The position numbers and the translations under genes were made by a program. From an uncultured Alphaproteobacteria bacterium (GTDB taxonomy: Bacteria; Pseudomonadota; Alphaproteobacteria; RF32; CAG-239): a stretch of DNA of 32,319 nt. The notes under the pieces are model-generated. The model had not been told where the DNA came from. It searched no databases and saw only the letters and a list, made by a program, of their open reading frames with translations. Below, in pieces: positions 1 to 9,336 of the stretch (the stretch's first letter is position 1; each line of letters begins with the position of its first letter). Where the stretch lies: assembly GCA_944391425.1 (NCBI GenBank), contig CALXTO010000015.1:1-32319 (forward strand), read 5' to 3'.

Positions 1-21
1 TACGAACGCGAAACTTTGCAT
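1..21 (-). CDS. Start of an unidentified protein gene running off the left edge
   Basis: Seven codons (MQSFAFV) are visible on the minus strand before the window ends. A GAGG Shine-Dalgarno-like motif lies about 9 nt upstream of the ATG, and a near-consensus promoter lies about 65 nt upstream (84-112). An in-frame ATG at 36 is an alternative start but would overlap that Shine-Dalgarno. Too little sequence is present to name a product. The call rests on signals, not protein similarity. Confidence 0.35.
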
Positions 22-83
22 GGCGGATATCCTCATAAGTAATTGGTTTGGGAAGCGGCAATTGGCCGCCTGCCTCTCCTATT

Positions 84-112
84 ACTTTATCCTAATAAAT
101 GCAAAGTGTCAA
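84..112 (-). promoter_or_regulatory. Sigma70-type promoter for the left-edge gene
   Basis: On the minus strand a perfect -35 box TTGACA (112-107) is followed after exactly 17 bp by TAAAGT (89-84), a 4/6 match to the -10 consensus. The predicted leader of about 55 nt contains a GCGGC/GCCGC hairpin (55-69) before the ribosome binding site. The rest of 1-206 holds no other feature I can support. Confidence 0.5.
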
Positions 113-206
113 TCTATAATTAAAACGCCTGGACGGAGGGTATAAGAGGTTATCTTATAAAGTAATCTAAATATTAATAACAGACAGGAAAATTTTTCTA
201 CAAAAA

Positions 207-1424
207 CTATAAAGAATTTTTTTCCAGCACACTAACAAAAAAACCGTCCGATCCCGTTGACAATGGCGACATTTTCAAATATTTCTCCGACCGGTGCGGA
301 TAAGGCAAAGACAACAGACTTTCCCACAAACAGCGCAAATCAACGCTTTGAAATTCTGGATGTCTGAGCAAAAATCTGTCAATCTGCTCTTCATCCTCTT
401 CCGGCAAAAGCGAACAAGTAATATAAATAATCCTGCCGCCGGCTTTTACTTTGGATGCGGCCGTTTCCAACAATTTTTCCTGCGTATGTTTCAAACCCGC
501 AAGCTTTTCCGGCGTCAACCGGAACTTTCCGTCAGGAGAACGCCGCCATGTCCCGGTTCCCGAGCAGGGAACATCAAGAACAAAACGGTCAAAATCTTTA
601 TCACTGTCGGCAACAATATCCGTCAGTTCAATATTTTTCACTCCCAGACGTTCCAACCGCGGCTTAATCGCCTCCAGCCTTTTGAGCGAAACATCATGCG
701 CCAGAATATGCCCCTTATTTTGCAATATATGGCTCAATGCCAGACTTTTTCCGCCCGCACCGCAACAATAGTCGATAATTCTATGCCCGGGTTTCACATC
801 GCACAAAACCGCCGCCAGCTGTGATGCTTCGTCCTGAACTTCCAGCCAGCCGTCCTGATAAGCGGCACAATTATTAAGATTCAAGCGTTCCCCGCTGCGC
901 AGGCCGTAAGGGGAATAAACTGTCGGCACCATCCCAATTCCTTCATTCTCCAAACGCCGCAAAACTTCGCCGCGCTCATGCCCGTGAACCCGAAAATCTG
1001 CCGGTGCCGGTACATTCAGAGCCTTGCACAAAGCCACATTTTTAAGCTTCACAAACAGCCACTGCGGGCATTCCGCCTCCACATAATCCGGATACGGGGT
1101 TTCCCGGGGAATTTCCAGCCATTTTTCTTCTTCGGCGGAAAGCGGAGCAATACCGTATTTGCTTCCATCAAAAACTTCCGTTAGCCTGTCTTTGGCATAA
1201 ATGAGCAAAATTTTGCGTGGTTCCGAACTTTCGGCATCAAATGTCAATTTCATCCGGTTGCGGATAATATGCCATACCGTTTCGCTGATAAAACGTCGGT
1301 CTTTTGCGCCAATGTACTTGCGTGCGCGCAGATAATCGCCGATAATGCCGTCTGCCGGCCGTTCGTCTTTAAAAATCTCCTCAAGCAATTCCAATACAGC
1401 CTGATACCTTGCGCCGCTCTGCAT
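207..1424 (-). CDS. rsmB: 16S rRNA (cytosine-C5) methyltransferase, RsmB/Sun family
   Basis: This is an S-adenosylmethionine-dependent RNA m5C methyltransferase of the NOL1/NOP2/Sun family, which in bacteria typically modifies C967 of 16S rRNA. Residues 1-60 resemble the NusB-like N-terminal part. The SAM motif DYCCGAGGKS is at about 219-228. The two catalytic cysteines are in DVPCSGTG (Cys287) and ITCSLLPEED (Cys337), which separates m5C RNA enzymes from other methyltransferases. At 405 aa it is near the usual length. It is the last gene of a minus-strand run, 24 nt after rlmE, with AGGGAAAAG before the start. The family is certain; the exact target base is inferred from the family. Confidence 0.9.
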   Translation of the reverse strand: MQSGARYQAVLELLEEIFKDERPADGIIGDYLRARKYIGAKDRRFISETVWHIIRNRMKLTFDAESSEPRKILLIYAKDRLTEVFDGSKYGIAPLSAEEEKWLEIPRETPYPDYVEAECPQWLFVKLKNVALCKALNVPAPADFRVHGHERGEVLRRLENEGIGMVPTVYSPYGLRSGERLNLNNCAAYQDGWLEVQDEASQLAAVLCDVKPGHRIIDYCCGAGGKSLALSHILQNKGHILAHDVSLKRLEAIKPRLERLGVKNIELTDIVADSDKDFDRFVLDVPCSGTGTWRRSPDGKFRLTPEKLAGLKHTQEKLLETAASKVKAGGRIIYITCSLLPEEDEEQIDRFLLRHPEFQSVDLRCLWESLLSLPYPHRSEKYLKMSPLSTGSDGFFVSVLEKNSL

Positions 1425-1448
1425 CTCTTTTCCCTATTAGCCGCAACC

Positions 1449-2147
1449 TTATGACACCGGTTTTTTATACCCGATTGCCACCAAATAAGTTTCCGGTGAA
1501 CTCGGACGACTGGCATCCGGTTTAAAATGTCCGACTTTTTTAAAGTTCTTTTTAATATCAGCCAACAGTTCTCCTTCCGCGCCGCCCTGAAAAACCTTGG
1601 CAATAAAGATTCCCCCTGAAGACAACACCTCTTTGGCAAAAACATAGGCGGCTTCCACCAGTGCAATTGTCCGCAAATGATCGGTCTGTTGATGCCCCGT
1701 CGTATTCGCAGCCATATCGCTCATCACGATATCCGCTTCTCCGCGCAACAGGGTTTTCAGCTTGTCGGCGGCACCCTCATCGGTAAAATCCTGACAAATA
1801 ACGGTTGCTCCTTTTACCGGCTCAGTCTCCAAAATATCAATCCCTACGACCTGGCCGCTGCCTTTGTTGCGCTGCACCGCTACCTGGGTCCAGCCTCCGG
1901 GCGCGCAGCCCAAATCGACAATCGTTTTCCCTTTGCCGAGAAATTTGTATTTTTCATCCAGCTGAATCAGTTTGAAAGCCGCCCGCGAACGATACCCTAC
2001 CCGTTTTGATTCGGCCACATAAGGATCATTCAGTTGGCGCGCCAGCCACTGGTTAGATGATTTTTTTCTAAACTTGGCGGTTTTAACGCGAACGGACAGA
2101 CTGTGCCGCCCGGTAATTTCCCGCGCTGATTTGGTCAGTTTTCCCAT
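1449..2147 (-). CDS. rlmE: 23S rRNA (uridine-2'-O) methyltransferase RlmE (FtsJ/RrmJ)
   Basis: RlmE methylates the 2'-O of U2552 in the 23S A-loop during late 50S assembly. The SAM motif VDLGCAPGGWTQVA is at 77-90, and the catalytic residues of the family are present: Lys59 (RAAFKL), Asp144 (MSDMAANTTGH), Lys184 (FIAKVFQGG) and Glu219 (SSPETYLVA). I chose the ATG at 2147 because AGGA lies just upstream; extending to 2165 would require a TTG start. The start lies inside the upstream Ppx/GppA gene, giving a 65-nt overlap and suggesting translational coupling. With a basic N-terminal extension the protein is 232 aa, slightly longer than the E. coli enzyme. Confidence 0.92.
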   Translation of the reverse strand: MGKLTKSAREITGRHSLSVRVKTAKFRKKSSNQWLARQLNDPYVAESKRVGYRSRAAFKLIQLDEKYKFLGKGKTIVDLGCAPGGWTQVAVQRNKGSGQVVGIDILETEPVKGATVICQDFTDEGAADKLKTLLRGEADIVMSDMAANTTGHQQTDHLRTIALVEAAYVFAKEVLSSGGIFIAKVFQGGAEGELLADIKKNFKKVGHFKPDASRPSSPETYLVAIGYKKPVS

Positions 2148-3087
2148 TTTTCCTGTCTTTCTCAATCAACTCGCCGACAATGCCGTCCGTCGCGCTTTTC
2201 AGAGATGCGGTCAGTTCCCGTGCGCCCAGACCGTCATAAATGGTTTTGAAAATAACGCATCCGGCAATAAAGATATAGGATCTTTTGTCACCGATATACG
2301 GGTTATCGGCCATTTCGGCGCGGCTGGAATGCAAAACCTTGTCAATGGCCGCATCCATATCTGCCTTTTTCAGAACCTTGCCATCCGACTTTTCCCGGTC
2401 ATAACTGCCGCTGTCTTCAATCATGGATGCCAGACGCAACGGCGTGCTCGACGTGGCCACAAAACAAACGTTATCAATATAATTTTCCAAATATGACTTT
2501 TTCACAAAACTCTCAATTCTGGCTTTGATATCCTGCCGCAAACGGGCAGCATTTTCCTCGCGGTACTCGACCAGATTAAAAGCCTCCGAAGCATTGCGCG
2601 CACCCCACGGAATAGATATGGTATGCAAAATATGCGGATTAGGCGTATTCGTTGCCAGGGTAACTTCTGTAGAACCGCCGCCCAGATCATACAAAACGAC
2701 AAAATCGGTTTTGCCGCAAACATGACTCAACGCCCCTTTCAAATTGAGTCTTGCTTCCTCGTAACCGTTAATGACCTCTACCGGAATGTGCGATTCGTCA
2801 TATACGCTTTTAAGAAATTCGGCACTGTTTTCGGCCATCCGGCAGGCTGCCGTGGCAACCGCCCGGGTTTTCACCACGTTATATTTGTCGATAATCTGCC
2901 GATAGTCAAAAAAGCACTTAATGCCGCGTACCATCGCATCGTGAGTAAAACGGTTACTCTTATACAAACCTTCGCCCAAACGTACCGGACGCGATTCCTT
3001 ACATATCTGCCGACCGGACGCGTCACAAATCAAAAGTTTGCAGGAATTCGTGCCCAAATCAATTGCGGCGTAACATTCATCCGTCAT
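2083..3087 (-). CDS. ppx: Ppx/GppA family phosphatase (second copy)
   Basis: A member of the exopolyphosphatase / guanosine pentaphosphatase family of the ASKHA superfamily. It has the phosphate-1 loop AAIDLGTNSCKLLI at the N terminus, ATAACR at about residue 80, and the phosphate-2 loop YDLGGGSTEVTL. These are the nucleotide/phosphate-binding loops used to hydrolyse polyphosphate or pppGpp. The start at 3087 (MTDECYAAIDLG) aligns with family starts, has a GGGGGCAG stretch upstream and overlaps the preceding paralogue by 11 nt; an earlier in-frame start would lie far inside that gene. It is 334 aa and lacks the C-terminal HD-like extension of long Ppx proteins. The substrate cannot be told from sequence. 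Confidence 0.88.
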   Translation of the reverse strand: MTDECYAAIDLGTNSCKLLICDASGRQICKESRPVRLGEGLYKSNRFTHDAMVRGIKCFFDYRQIIDKYNVVKTRAVATAACRMAENSAEFLKSVYDESHIPVEVINGYEEARLNLKGALSHVCGKTDFVVLYDLGGGSTEVTLATNTPNPHILHTISIPWGARNASEAFNLVEYREENAARLRQDIKARIESFVKKSYLENYIDNVCFVATSSTPLRLASMIEDSGSYDREKSDGKVLKKADMDAAIDKVLHSSRAEMADNPYIGDKRSYIFIAGCVIFKTIYDGLGARELTASLKSATDGIVGELIEKDRKNGKTDQISAGNYRAAQSVRSR

Positions 3088-4195
3088 TGGCTGCCCCCTT
3101 ATATTTGTCATTAAAACTGCTGCGCCTGTTCCGACTGAACGGATAACGCGGTTTGTGCCTCTTTTTGCGGCGGGCATGCATCATATCCAGCAAAATTCCT
3201 TCCCGGATGCCGCGGTCGGCCACCGTAATTTCGGAAATCGGCCAAAAAGAAATCAAAGCTTCAATAATTGCGCAGCCGGCCATGGTCAGATCAGCTTTCT
3301 GAGCGCCGATACAGGGGTGCTTGCGCCGCCCCTCATCGCCCAGCCGTTTGATTTTATTAATCGTCCGTTCAATATCCTGTTTGCTCATAGCGATTCCGTC
3401 CACGGCCGAACGGTTATAACGCGGCAAATTCAAATGAACGGCTCCCAAAACCGTAACCGTGCCGGAAGTTCCGATAATCTGGATTTCCTGTTTGGCGATT
3501 GCATCGCGGATATGGTGCTTTTCCTCAAACTCGGCCAAAATTTTGTGCGTGCGTTCAATAATCGTATCATAAGCCAGCGGCGTCATTTCCTGCGACGGAA
3601 AAGCCTCTGAAATGGTAACCACGCCATACGGCAGAGAAACATAGCCTTCAATAAATGTATTACCGCTGTTGGTTGTCCGTGCCAGAGAAACTTCCGTCGA
3701 ACCGCCGCCGATATCAAAAACCACTGCTCTCTTAATGTTCCGGCTCAGCAAAGGAATACATCCGACCACCGCCAGCCGGGATTCTTCCTTCGGCGAAATA
3801 ATTTCCAAATTCAAACCGGTTTCCCTTTTTACCAAATCTAAAAAAGGTTTACAGTTCAATGCCCGACGGCATGCAGCCGTCGCCACGTAGCGCGACTTGC
3901 AGATCGGAGCATATTCAGCCAAAACGCCGGCACAGACCTTCAGGGCCGCCAACGTCCTTTTAACAGCTGCTTTGGAAAGTTCGTTATTGTTAATGATACC
4001 TTCGCCCAATCTGGTTATTTTTGAAAAAGTTTCCACAATTCTGAACGAACTCGGAGTCGGAGTGGCAATCACCAACCGACAGGAATTTGTCCCCAGATCA
4101 ATTGCGGCATAGTTGGGCTGGGAGGCCTGGTTTGCCACATTTTTTCCCTTGCCGGGCAATGAAGGCGTCATCGTTTTTTTGCGCCATTTTTGCAT
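3077..4195 (-). CDS. ppx: Ppx/GppA family phosphatase (first copy)
   Basis: This is the first of two adjacent paralogues. The signature loops are NYAAIDLGTNSCRLVI (about residues 28-43), YVATAACRRAL and VFDIGGGSTEVSL. It carries about 27 extra residues before the conserved domain; the start could be the ATG at 4195 or the one at 4171, and neither has a convincing Shine-Dalgarno. The 3' end overlaps the second copy by 11 nt, so the order ppx-ppx-rlmE-rsmB reads as one operon. Two side-by-side copies may have split roles (for example polyphosphate versus pppGpp hydrolysis), which is inference. The upstream gap 4196-4307 is AT-rich and I see no clear promoter in it. Confidence 0.87.
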   Translation of the reverse strand: MQKWRKKTMTPSLPGKGKNVANQASQPNYAAIDLGTNSCRLVIATPTPSSFRIVETFSKITRLGEGIINNNELSKAAVKRTLAALKVCAGVLAEYAPICKSRYVATAACRRALNCKPFLDLVKRETGLNLEIISPKEESRLAVVGCIPLLSRNIKRAVVFDIGGGSTEVSLARTTNSGNTFIEGYVSLPYGVVTISEAFPSQEMTPLAYDTIIERTHKILAEFEEKHHIRDAIAKQEIQIIGTSGTVTVLGAVHLNLPRYNRSAVDGIAMSKQDIERTINKIKRLGDEGRRKHPCIGAQKADLTMAGCAIIEALISFWPISEITVADRGIREGILLDMMHARRKKRHKPRYPFSRNRRSSFNDKYKGAANDG

Positions 4196-4307
4196 TTACA
4201 TATTCAATCTTGTCAAAATTATTCTAAAATTATTTCTTTTATACTGCATAAAAGCGCCGAGCACAATAATTTTATTGCTTCACATAAAAAAAATATTGCT
4301 GAACGGA

Positions 4308-5468
<1,161 letters not shown>

Positions 5469-5488
5469 TTATTAACAAAGCCGAAATT

Positions 5489-5537
5489 TAAAATAAAAAC
5501 GCCGCAGCCTTTTGAAACGGCGGTGTTTTTATTTTTC
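5489..5537 (-). terminator. Rho-independent terminator after rnhB
   Basis: Read on the minus strand, CGCCG and CGGCG form a stem around a 13-nt loop and are followed by TTTTTATTTT. The opposite side carries a matching A-rich tract, so it could act in both directions, but no plus-strand gene ends here. It separates rnhB from ccrM, so ccrM probably has its own promoter in 5397-5488. Confidence 0.7.
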
Positions 5538-5587
5538 AGGATTTCAATATAAACGCAGGCTGAATTAGCCGCGGCGTCAACAATGCA

Positions 5588-6220
5588 TTATGCGGCTTTG
5601 GAAGACAAAAACGTCTGAATCGGTTTGTAAGACTTGCGGTGCTCCGGCGTCACGCCGTATTTCTCCAAACCTTCGACGTGAAGACTGGTTCCGTATCCGG
5701 CATTTTTTTCAAAACCATACCCGGGATACTCTTTCGCCAATTCCGCCATCAGGCGGTCACGAAACACTTTGGCAACAATTGATGCGGCCGCAATTGAATA
5801 GCAGCGGCTGTCCCCTTTTACGACCGTATGGCTGCAGCAGGGAAAACTCTTTGGATTCTGATTACCGTCAATCAGTGCCGCTTGCGGCTTCACTTTTAAG
5901 GCGGCAACAGCGCGGCGCATAGCTTCAAATGTTGCCTGCAGAATATTCATGGAGTCAATCTCGGCAGCCGAAGCTTGCCCGATTCCTATCGCGACCTGTC
6001 CTTTCGCCTCGGCATCAAACAGTTTTTCATAAAGCTGCTCGCGTTTCTTGGCACTGAGTTTTTTGGAATCATCCAGCCCGTCCAACAAAAAACCTTCCAG
6101 ATTATGGTCAACAATCACCACGGCCCCGGCCACTACCGGACCGGCCCAGGGTCCACGCCCTGCCTCATCAACGCCGGCAACAACGCCGCCAAGCTTATCC
6201 TCCAGTTCAAAATCAGGCAT
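5588..6220 (-). CDS. rnhB: Ribonuclease HII
   Basis: RNase HII cleaves RNA in RNA-DNA hybrids and starts removal of misincorporated ribonucleotides from DNA. The active-site block GVDEAGRGPWAGPVVAGA has Asp18 and Glu19. DDSKKLSAKKRE, AALIDGN and the SIAAASIVAKVFRDRLM block, which supports catalysis, follow in the expected order, then PGYGFEKNAGYGTSLH. At 210 aa it is the normal length. It starts 13 nt after the stop of the S66 peptidase gene, so the two may be co-transcribed, and it ends at a terminator before ccrM. Confidence 0.93.
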   Translation of the reverse strand: MPDFELEDKLGGVVAGVDEAGRGPWAGPVVAGAVVIVDHNLEGFLLDGLDDSKKLSAKKREQLYEKLFDAEAKGQVAIGIGQASAAEIDSMNILQATFEAMRRAVAALKVKPQAALIDGNQNPKSFPCCSHTVVKGDSRCYSIAAASIVAKVFRDRLMAELAKEYPGYGFEKNAGYGTSLHVEGLEKYGVTPEHRKSYKPIQTFLSSKAA

Positions 6221-6233
6221 ATCAGTTCTTTCG

Positions 6234-7220
6234 CTAAATCTGTATTAGAATACCGTCAGACGTGATTTTACAGTTTCCGCCGACGGGCAACGTTAAATTC
6301 GGCGTCGTATGACCAAAATCCAAATTGGCAATCACCGGTAAGCCGCGCAATTGCGGAATAGACTTGACAATATATGTCAACATCTCGCGGCTGATTTCGG
6401 AAGCCTTTTGAAAACGCCCGATTAACACGGCTCGCACGTTTTTGAAATCCGGCTGATAAGCCATCGCCTGCAAATCGCGCAAAAAAGCTTTGGCATCGCC
6501 GCCGGAGGTATAACAGTCTTCCGCCAGCAGGATTGTGTCTTTTTCAAAAGCCGGACGATACGGCGACCCGTTCAGCAGAACCATTGTGCCGATATTGCCG
6601 CCGACCAGCGTCCCCTCGGCTTCGCCTTCTTGCAGCACCCACCAGCCTTCATTTGAAATAAACTGGCGCTTTTGTTGGTCAATAAACCACAAATCATCGC
6701 TCCATTCCGCAGACGGACGGACTTGGCTGCTGCCGCCCTCCAACAGCATTTTGCGCATAAACTCCCAGGTATAGTCAAACCCCTGGGCCATCCCGAAAGA
6801 ACTGTAATGCGGCCCCAAAAAAGTCACCAGTCCGGTTTGCGCATAAATACCGTTAACCAACGCTGTAATATCTGAAAATCCGCACAGAATTTTCGGGTTA
6901 TCGCGGATTGTTTCATAATCCAGAAAAGGCAGCAGCTGATTGGAATTAAATCCGCCGATTATCGTAAAAACGGCTTTAACCTGGGGATCGGCAAATGCTT
7001 CGATAATATCTGCCGCACGTTTTTCAATTGAAGACGTTCCCATCAAGTCAAAATTTTCATCAACGGTATTCTGGCCGAAAGTCACTTTCAAGCCCATTTC
7101 TTCAAAACGCTTGCGGGCCGTGTCCCTGCTGTCGGCACCGATGATTTTAATACCAGTCGAAGGGGCAACCACCCGGATTTCATCTCCCGGTTCAAGCTGA
7201 GGCGGCACAATTTTTTGCAT
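6234..7220 (-). CDS. S66 family LD-carboxypeptidase (MccF-like)
   Basis: A cytoplasmic serine peptidase of family S66, which includes LdcA (trims the terminal D-Ala from recycled murein tetrapeptides) and MccF (cleaves microcin C-type nucleotide peptides). PGDEIRVVAPS near the N terminus and GFSDITAL with the likely nucleophile Ser116 are family hallmarks; LAEDCY and NLDFGHTTP supply the Glu and His of the triad. At 328 aa with a long central region, it looks closer to the MccF-like branch than to LdcA, but the substrate cannot be settled by eye. AGAGGAG lies 8 nt before the ATG. A perfect TATAAT on the minus strand at 7252-7257 hints at its own promoter, though no good -35 is visible. Confidence 0.87.
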   Translation of the reverse strand: MQKIVPPQLEPGDEIRVVAPSTGIKIIGADSRDTARKRFEEMGLKVTFGQNTVDENFDLMGTSSIEKRAADIIEAFADPQVKAVFTIIGGFNSNQLLPFLDYETIRDNPKILCGFSDITALVNGIYAQTGLVTFLGPHYSSFGMAQGFDYTWEFMRKMLLEGGSSQVRPSAEWSDDLWFIDQQKRQFISNEGWWVLQEGEAEGTLVGGNIGTMVLLNGSPYRPAFEKDTILLAEDCYTSGGDAKAFLRDLQAMAYQPDFKNVRAVLIGRFQKASEISREMLTYIVKSIPQLRGLPVIANLDFGHTTPNLTLPVGGNCKITSDGILIQI

Positions 7221-7291
7221 AATGGATCTCCTCTGAAAAATATTTTTGCTTATTATACCCTCTTTTTTCAGATTTTCTAGCCTCCGTTAAA

Positions 7292-7984
7292 CTAACTGTG
7301 CAGAATTTCCGGACTTTCTTCCGTACAGAAAAACCAATCCTGACAAGATGCCCCGGCGCCTTTTTTATTCGTCCATTCGCGCAAAGCGTCCATATCTGCC
7401 GGAGCGGAAACCAAAACGTCTTTTCCCGGCCGCCAGTTTGCCGGAGTTGCAACGCCGTATTTGTCCGTTACCTGCAAAGCCTGAACCACCCTTTTGATTT
7501 CCTCAAAATTACGTCCGGTTGTCTGCGGATAATAAAAAATCGTCCGGATCTTGCCCTGCGGGTCAATAACAAACACGGCACGCACGGCTTTGGTATCGCT
7601 CATGGGCGGTTGCACCATGCCGTACTTGCGGGCAACATCCATCTTTATATCGGCGATAATCGGAAAATTGATTTCCTGCCCGTTATATAGTTCAAACCGG
7701 ATTTTATCCTGAATTTCTTTCAGCCAGGCAACATGCGAATTGCCGCTGTCCACCGACAACCCGACCAGTTCCGTATTAAGGGCGGAAAATTCATCCTGCA
7801 TGGCCGCAAAGGTTGCAATTTCCGAAGTGCACACCGGCGTAAAATCCGCCGGATGCGAAAAGAGGACAACCCATTTTCCTTCATAATCCTTGGGAAAATT
7901 AATTTTTCCGCGTGTCGTATCTGCATGAAAAGCCGGAGCATACTCGCCCAGCAACGGCATGGAAACTGATTCTTGAACTTCCAT
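7292..7984 (-). CDS. Peroxiredoxin, Prx6 / archaeal-AhpC type
   Basis: A thiol peroxidase that reduces H2O2 and organic peroxides. The peroxidatic Cys52 sits in HPADFTPVCTSE. PQTTGRNFEEI and the long C-terminal arm with CQDWFFC are typical of the Prx6 branch found in archaea and many anaerobes, where the C-terminal cysteines can form the resolving disulfide. At 230 aa it matches that branch rather than the roughly 187-aa AhpC. AGGAG is well placed before the ATG and a candidate promoter lies at 8024-8051. No dedicated reductase (AhpF or TrxR) is adjacent, so the electron donor is unknown. Confidence 0.92.
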   Translation of the reverse strand: MEVQESVSMPLLGEYAPAFHADTTRGKINFPKDYEGKWVVLFSHPADFTPVCTSEIATFAAMQDEFSALNTELVGLSVDSGNSHVAWLKEIQDKIRFELYNGQEINFPIIADIKMDVARKYGMVQPPMSDTKAVRAVFVIDPQGKIRTIFYYPQTTGRNFEEIKRVVQALQVTDKYGVATPANWRPGKDVLVSAPADMDALREWTNKKGAGASCQDWFFCTEESPEILHS

Positions 7985-8023
7985 CTCTATTCTCCTGTTT
8001 TAATAATCCTGAAACTAATTTTT

Positions 8024-8051
8024 GATATAAGAAACTTAAAAATAATTTCAA
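8024..8051 (-). promoter_or_regulatory. Candidate promoter of the peroxiredoxin gene
   Basis: On the minus strand TTGAAA (8051-8046) is followed after 16 bp by TATATC (8029-8024), about 40 nt before the start codon. It lies in the 134-bp divergent gap shared with the antiporter gene. No OxyR- or PerR-type operator could be recognised. Confidence 0.35.
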
Positions 8052-8118
8052 GCCGGACTGGTTACGCTTGTTACACCCGGCACAGAGATTATATTATCTG
8101 CAAAAACGGGGATAAATC

Positions 8119-9336
8119 ATGAATCTTGACATATATTTGGCCGTTGCCGGCTTTCTGTTACTGCTATGCGTCTTTGCCAACAAGCTTTCGGACCGTTTCG
8201 GCATACCGTCTCTGCTGCTTTTTCTGGCGCTTGGTATGCTGGCCGGCGTTGACGGTCCGGGACGCATCAATTTTCAAGACAGCCGCCTCACCAACTATGT
8301 CGGAACTCTTGCGCTGATTTTCATTCTATTCAACGGCGGATTACTGACCAACTGGAACAACGTCAAAAGCGAACTGTTCCGTGGTTCGCTTCTCTCTACG
8401 GCCGGTGTTTTTTTCACGGCATTATTTTTGTTCGGAGGTGCTTTCTTCATTATTGGCCTGCCCTTTGAAACTTCTCTGCTCCTTAGCGCTATTGTCTCTT
8501 CAACCGACGCACCGGCTGTCTTCGCAGCCATGCGCACATCCGATGCCCGGCTTAGTCCAAGACTTAAATCCCTACTTGAATTTGAATCGGCAAGCAACGA
8601 CCCAATGGCCGTCCTGTTATCGCTTGCCGCCGTCTCTTACATCAACAAACCTCAAATCAGTTTTGGCGAATTGGGCTTTTTCTTTGCCAACCAAATGTTT
8701 TTGGGAATAATCTCCGGGCTTGTACTCGGCCGCGCCGCCGCCTATATCCTCCAAAATTCCCGCCTGCCTTATCCGGGACTGTACCCGGTATACGGCATCA
8801 GCGCTGCACTCCTGATTTACAGCCTGACCCAGCTTGCCGGCGGCAGCGGTTTCTTGGCGGTGTACATTTCCGGAATTATTCTGGGCAACAGTATGTTTCT
8901 CTACCGCCGACATTTAATTCGCTTTAATGATTCGCTGGCCTGGATTATGCAAATCAGCATGTTTTTGATTCTCGGTCTTCTGGTCAATCCGCACGAACTT
9001 GTCGGCGTCATGCCGGCCGGATTCGCCTGCAGCCTGTTTCTGATGTTCATCGCCCGCCCTCTGGCTGTTTTCATATGCCTGTTCCGCAGTCGCTTCAGCC
9101 TCCGGGAGCAGCTTCTGATAAGCTGGGCCGGGCTCAAAGGCGCCGTACCGATTATTTTGGCAACTTACCCCTTGATGGAAAAACTGCCTAATGCCCAATA
9201 CCTGTTCAATCTGATTTTCTTTTTGGTAATCATTTCGGTACTGTTCCAAGGCAAAACCATCCCGCTCATGGCAGATCGCCTTAATCTGACGGAACCTTCG
9301 TCTTACCGGGAGAAAAAGAATGTCCGCGCCAAATAA
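8119..9336 (+). CDS. CPA1-type K+(Na+)/H+ antiporter, membrane core only (NhaP2/CvrA-like)
   Basis: An inner-membrane monovalent cation/proton antiporter with about 12 predicted hydrophobic segments. It tracks E. coli NhaP2 (CvrA) closely: FLALGMLAGVDGPG near the N terminus, the ion-site region SSTDAPAVFA and EFESASNDPMAV, AGGSGFLAVYISGIILGN, and SWAGLKGAVPIILA. The homology stops after VLFQGKTIP near residue 385. The cytoplasmic RCK-type and following domains of the roughly 575-aa NhaP2 are absent, so this 405-aa form lacks the known ligand-sensing part. The stop overlaps the next gene by 17 nt. GGGGAT lies before the ATG. The transported ion is not determinable here. Confidence 0.9.
   Translation: MNLDIYLAVAGFLLLLCVFANKLSDRFGIPSLLLFLALGMLAGVDGPGRINFQDSRLTNYVGTLALIFILFNGGLLTNWNNVKSELFRGSLLSTAGVFFTALFLFGGAFFIIGLPFETSLLLSAIVSSTDAPAVFAAMRTSDARLSPRLKSLLEFESASNDPMAVLLSLAAVSYINKPQISFGELGFFFANQMFLGIISGLVLGRAAAYILQNSRLPYPGLYPVYGISAALLIYSLTQLAGGSGFLAVYISGIILGNSMFLYRRHLIRFNDSLAWIMQISMFLILGLLVNPHELVGVMPAGFACSLFLMFIARPLAVFICLFRSRFSLREQLLISWAGLKGAVPIILATYPLMEKLPNAQYLFNLIFFLVIISVLFQGKTIPLMADRLNLTEPSSYREKKNVRAK

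Noticed and set aside
9250-9336. Frameshift as the reason for the short CPA1 antiporter
   Set aside because: The following sequence in other frames encodes the histidine phosphatase with a proper start and no RCK-like residues, so the gene appears naturally short.
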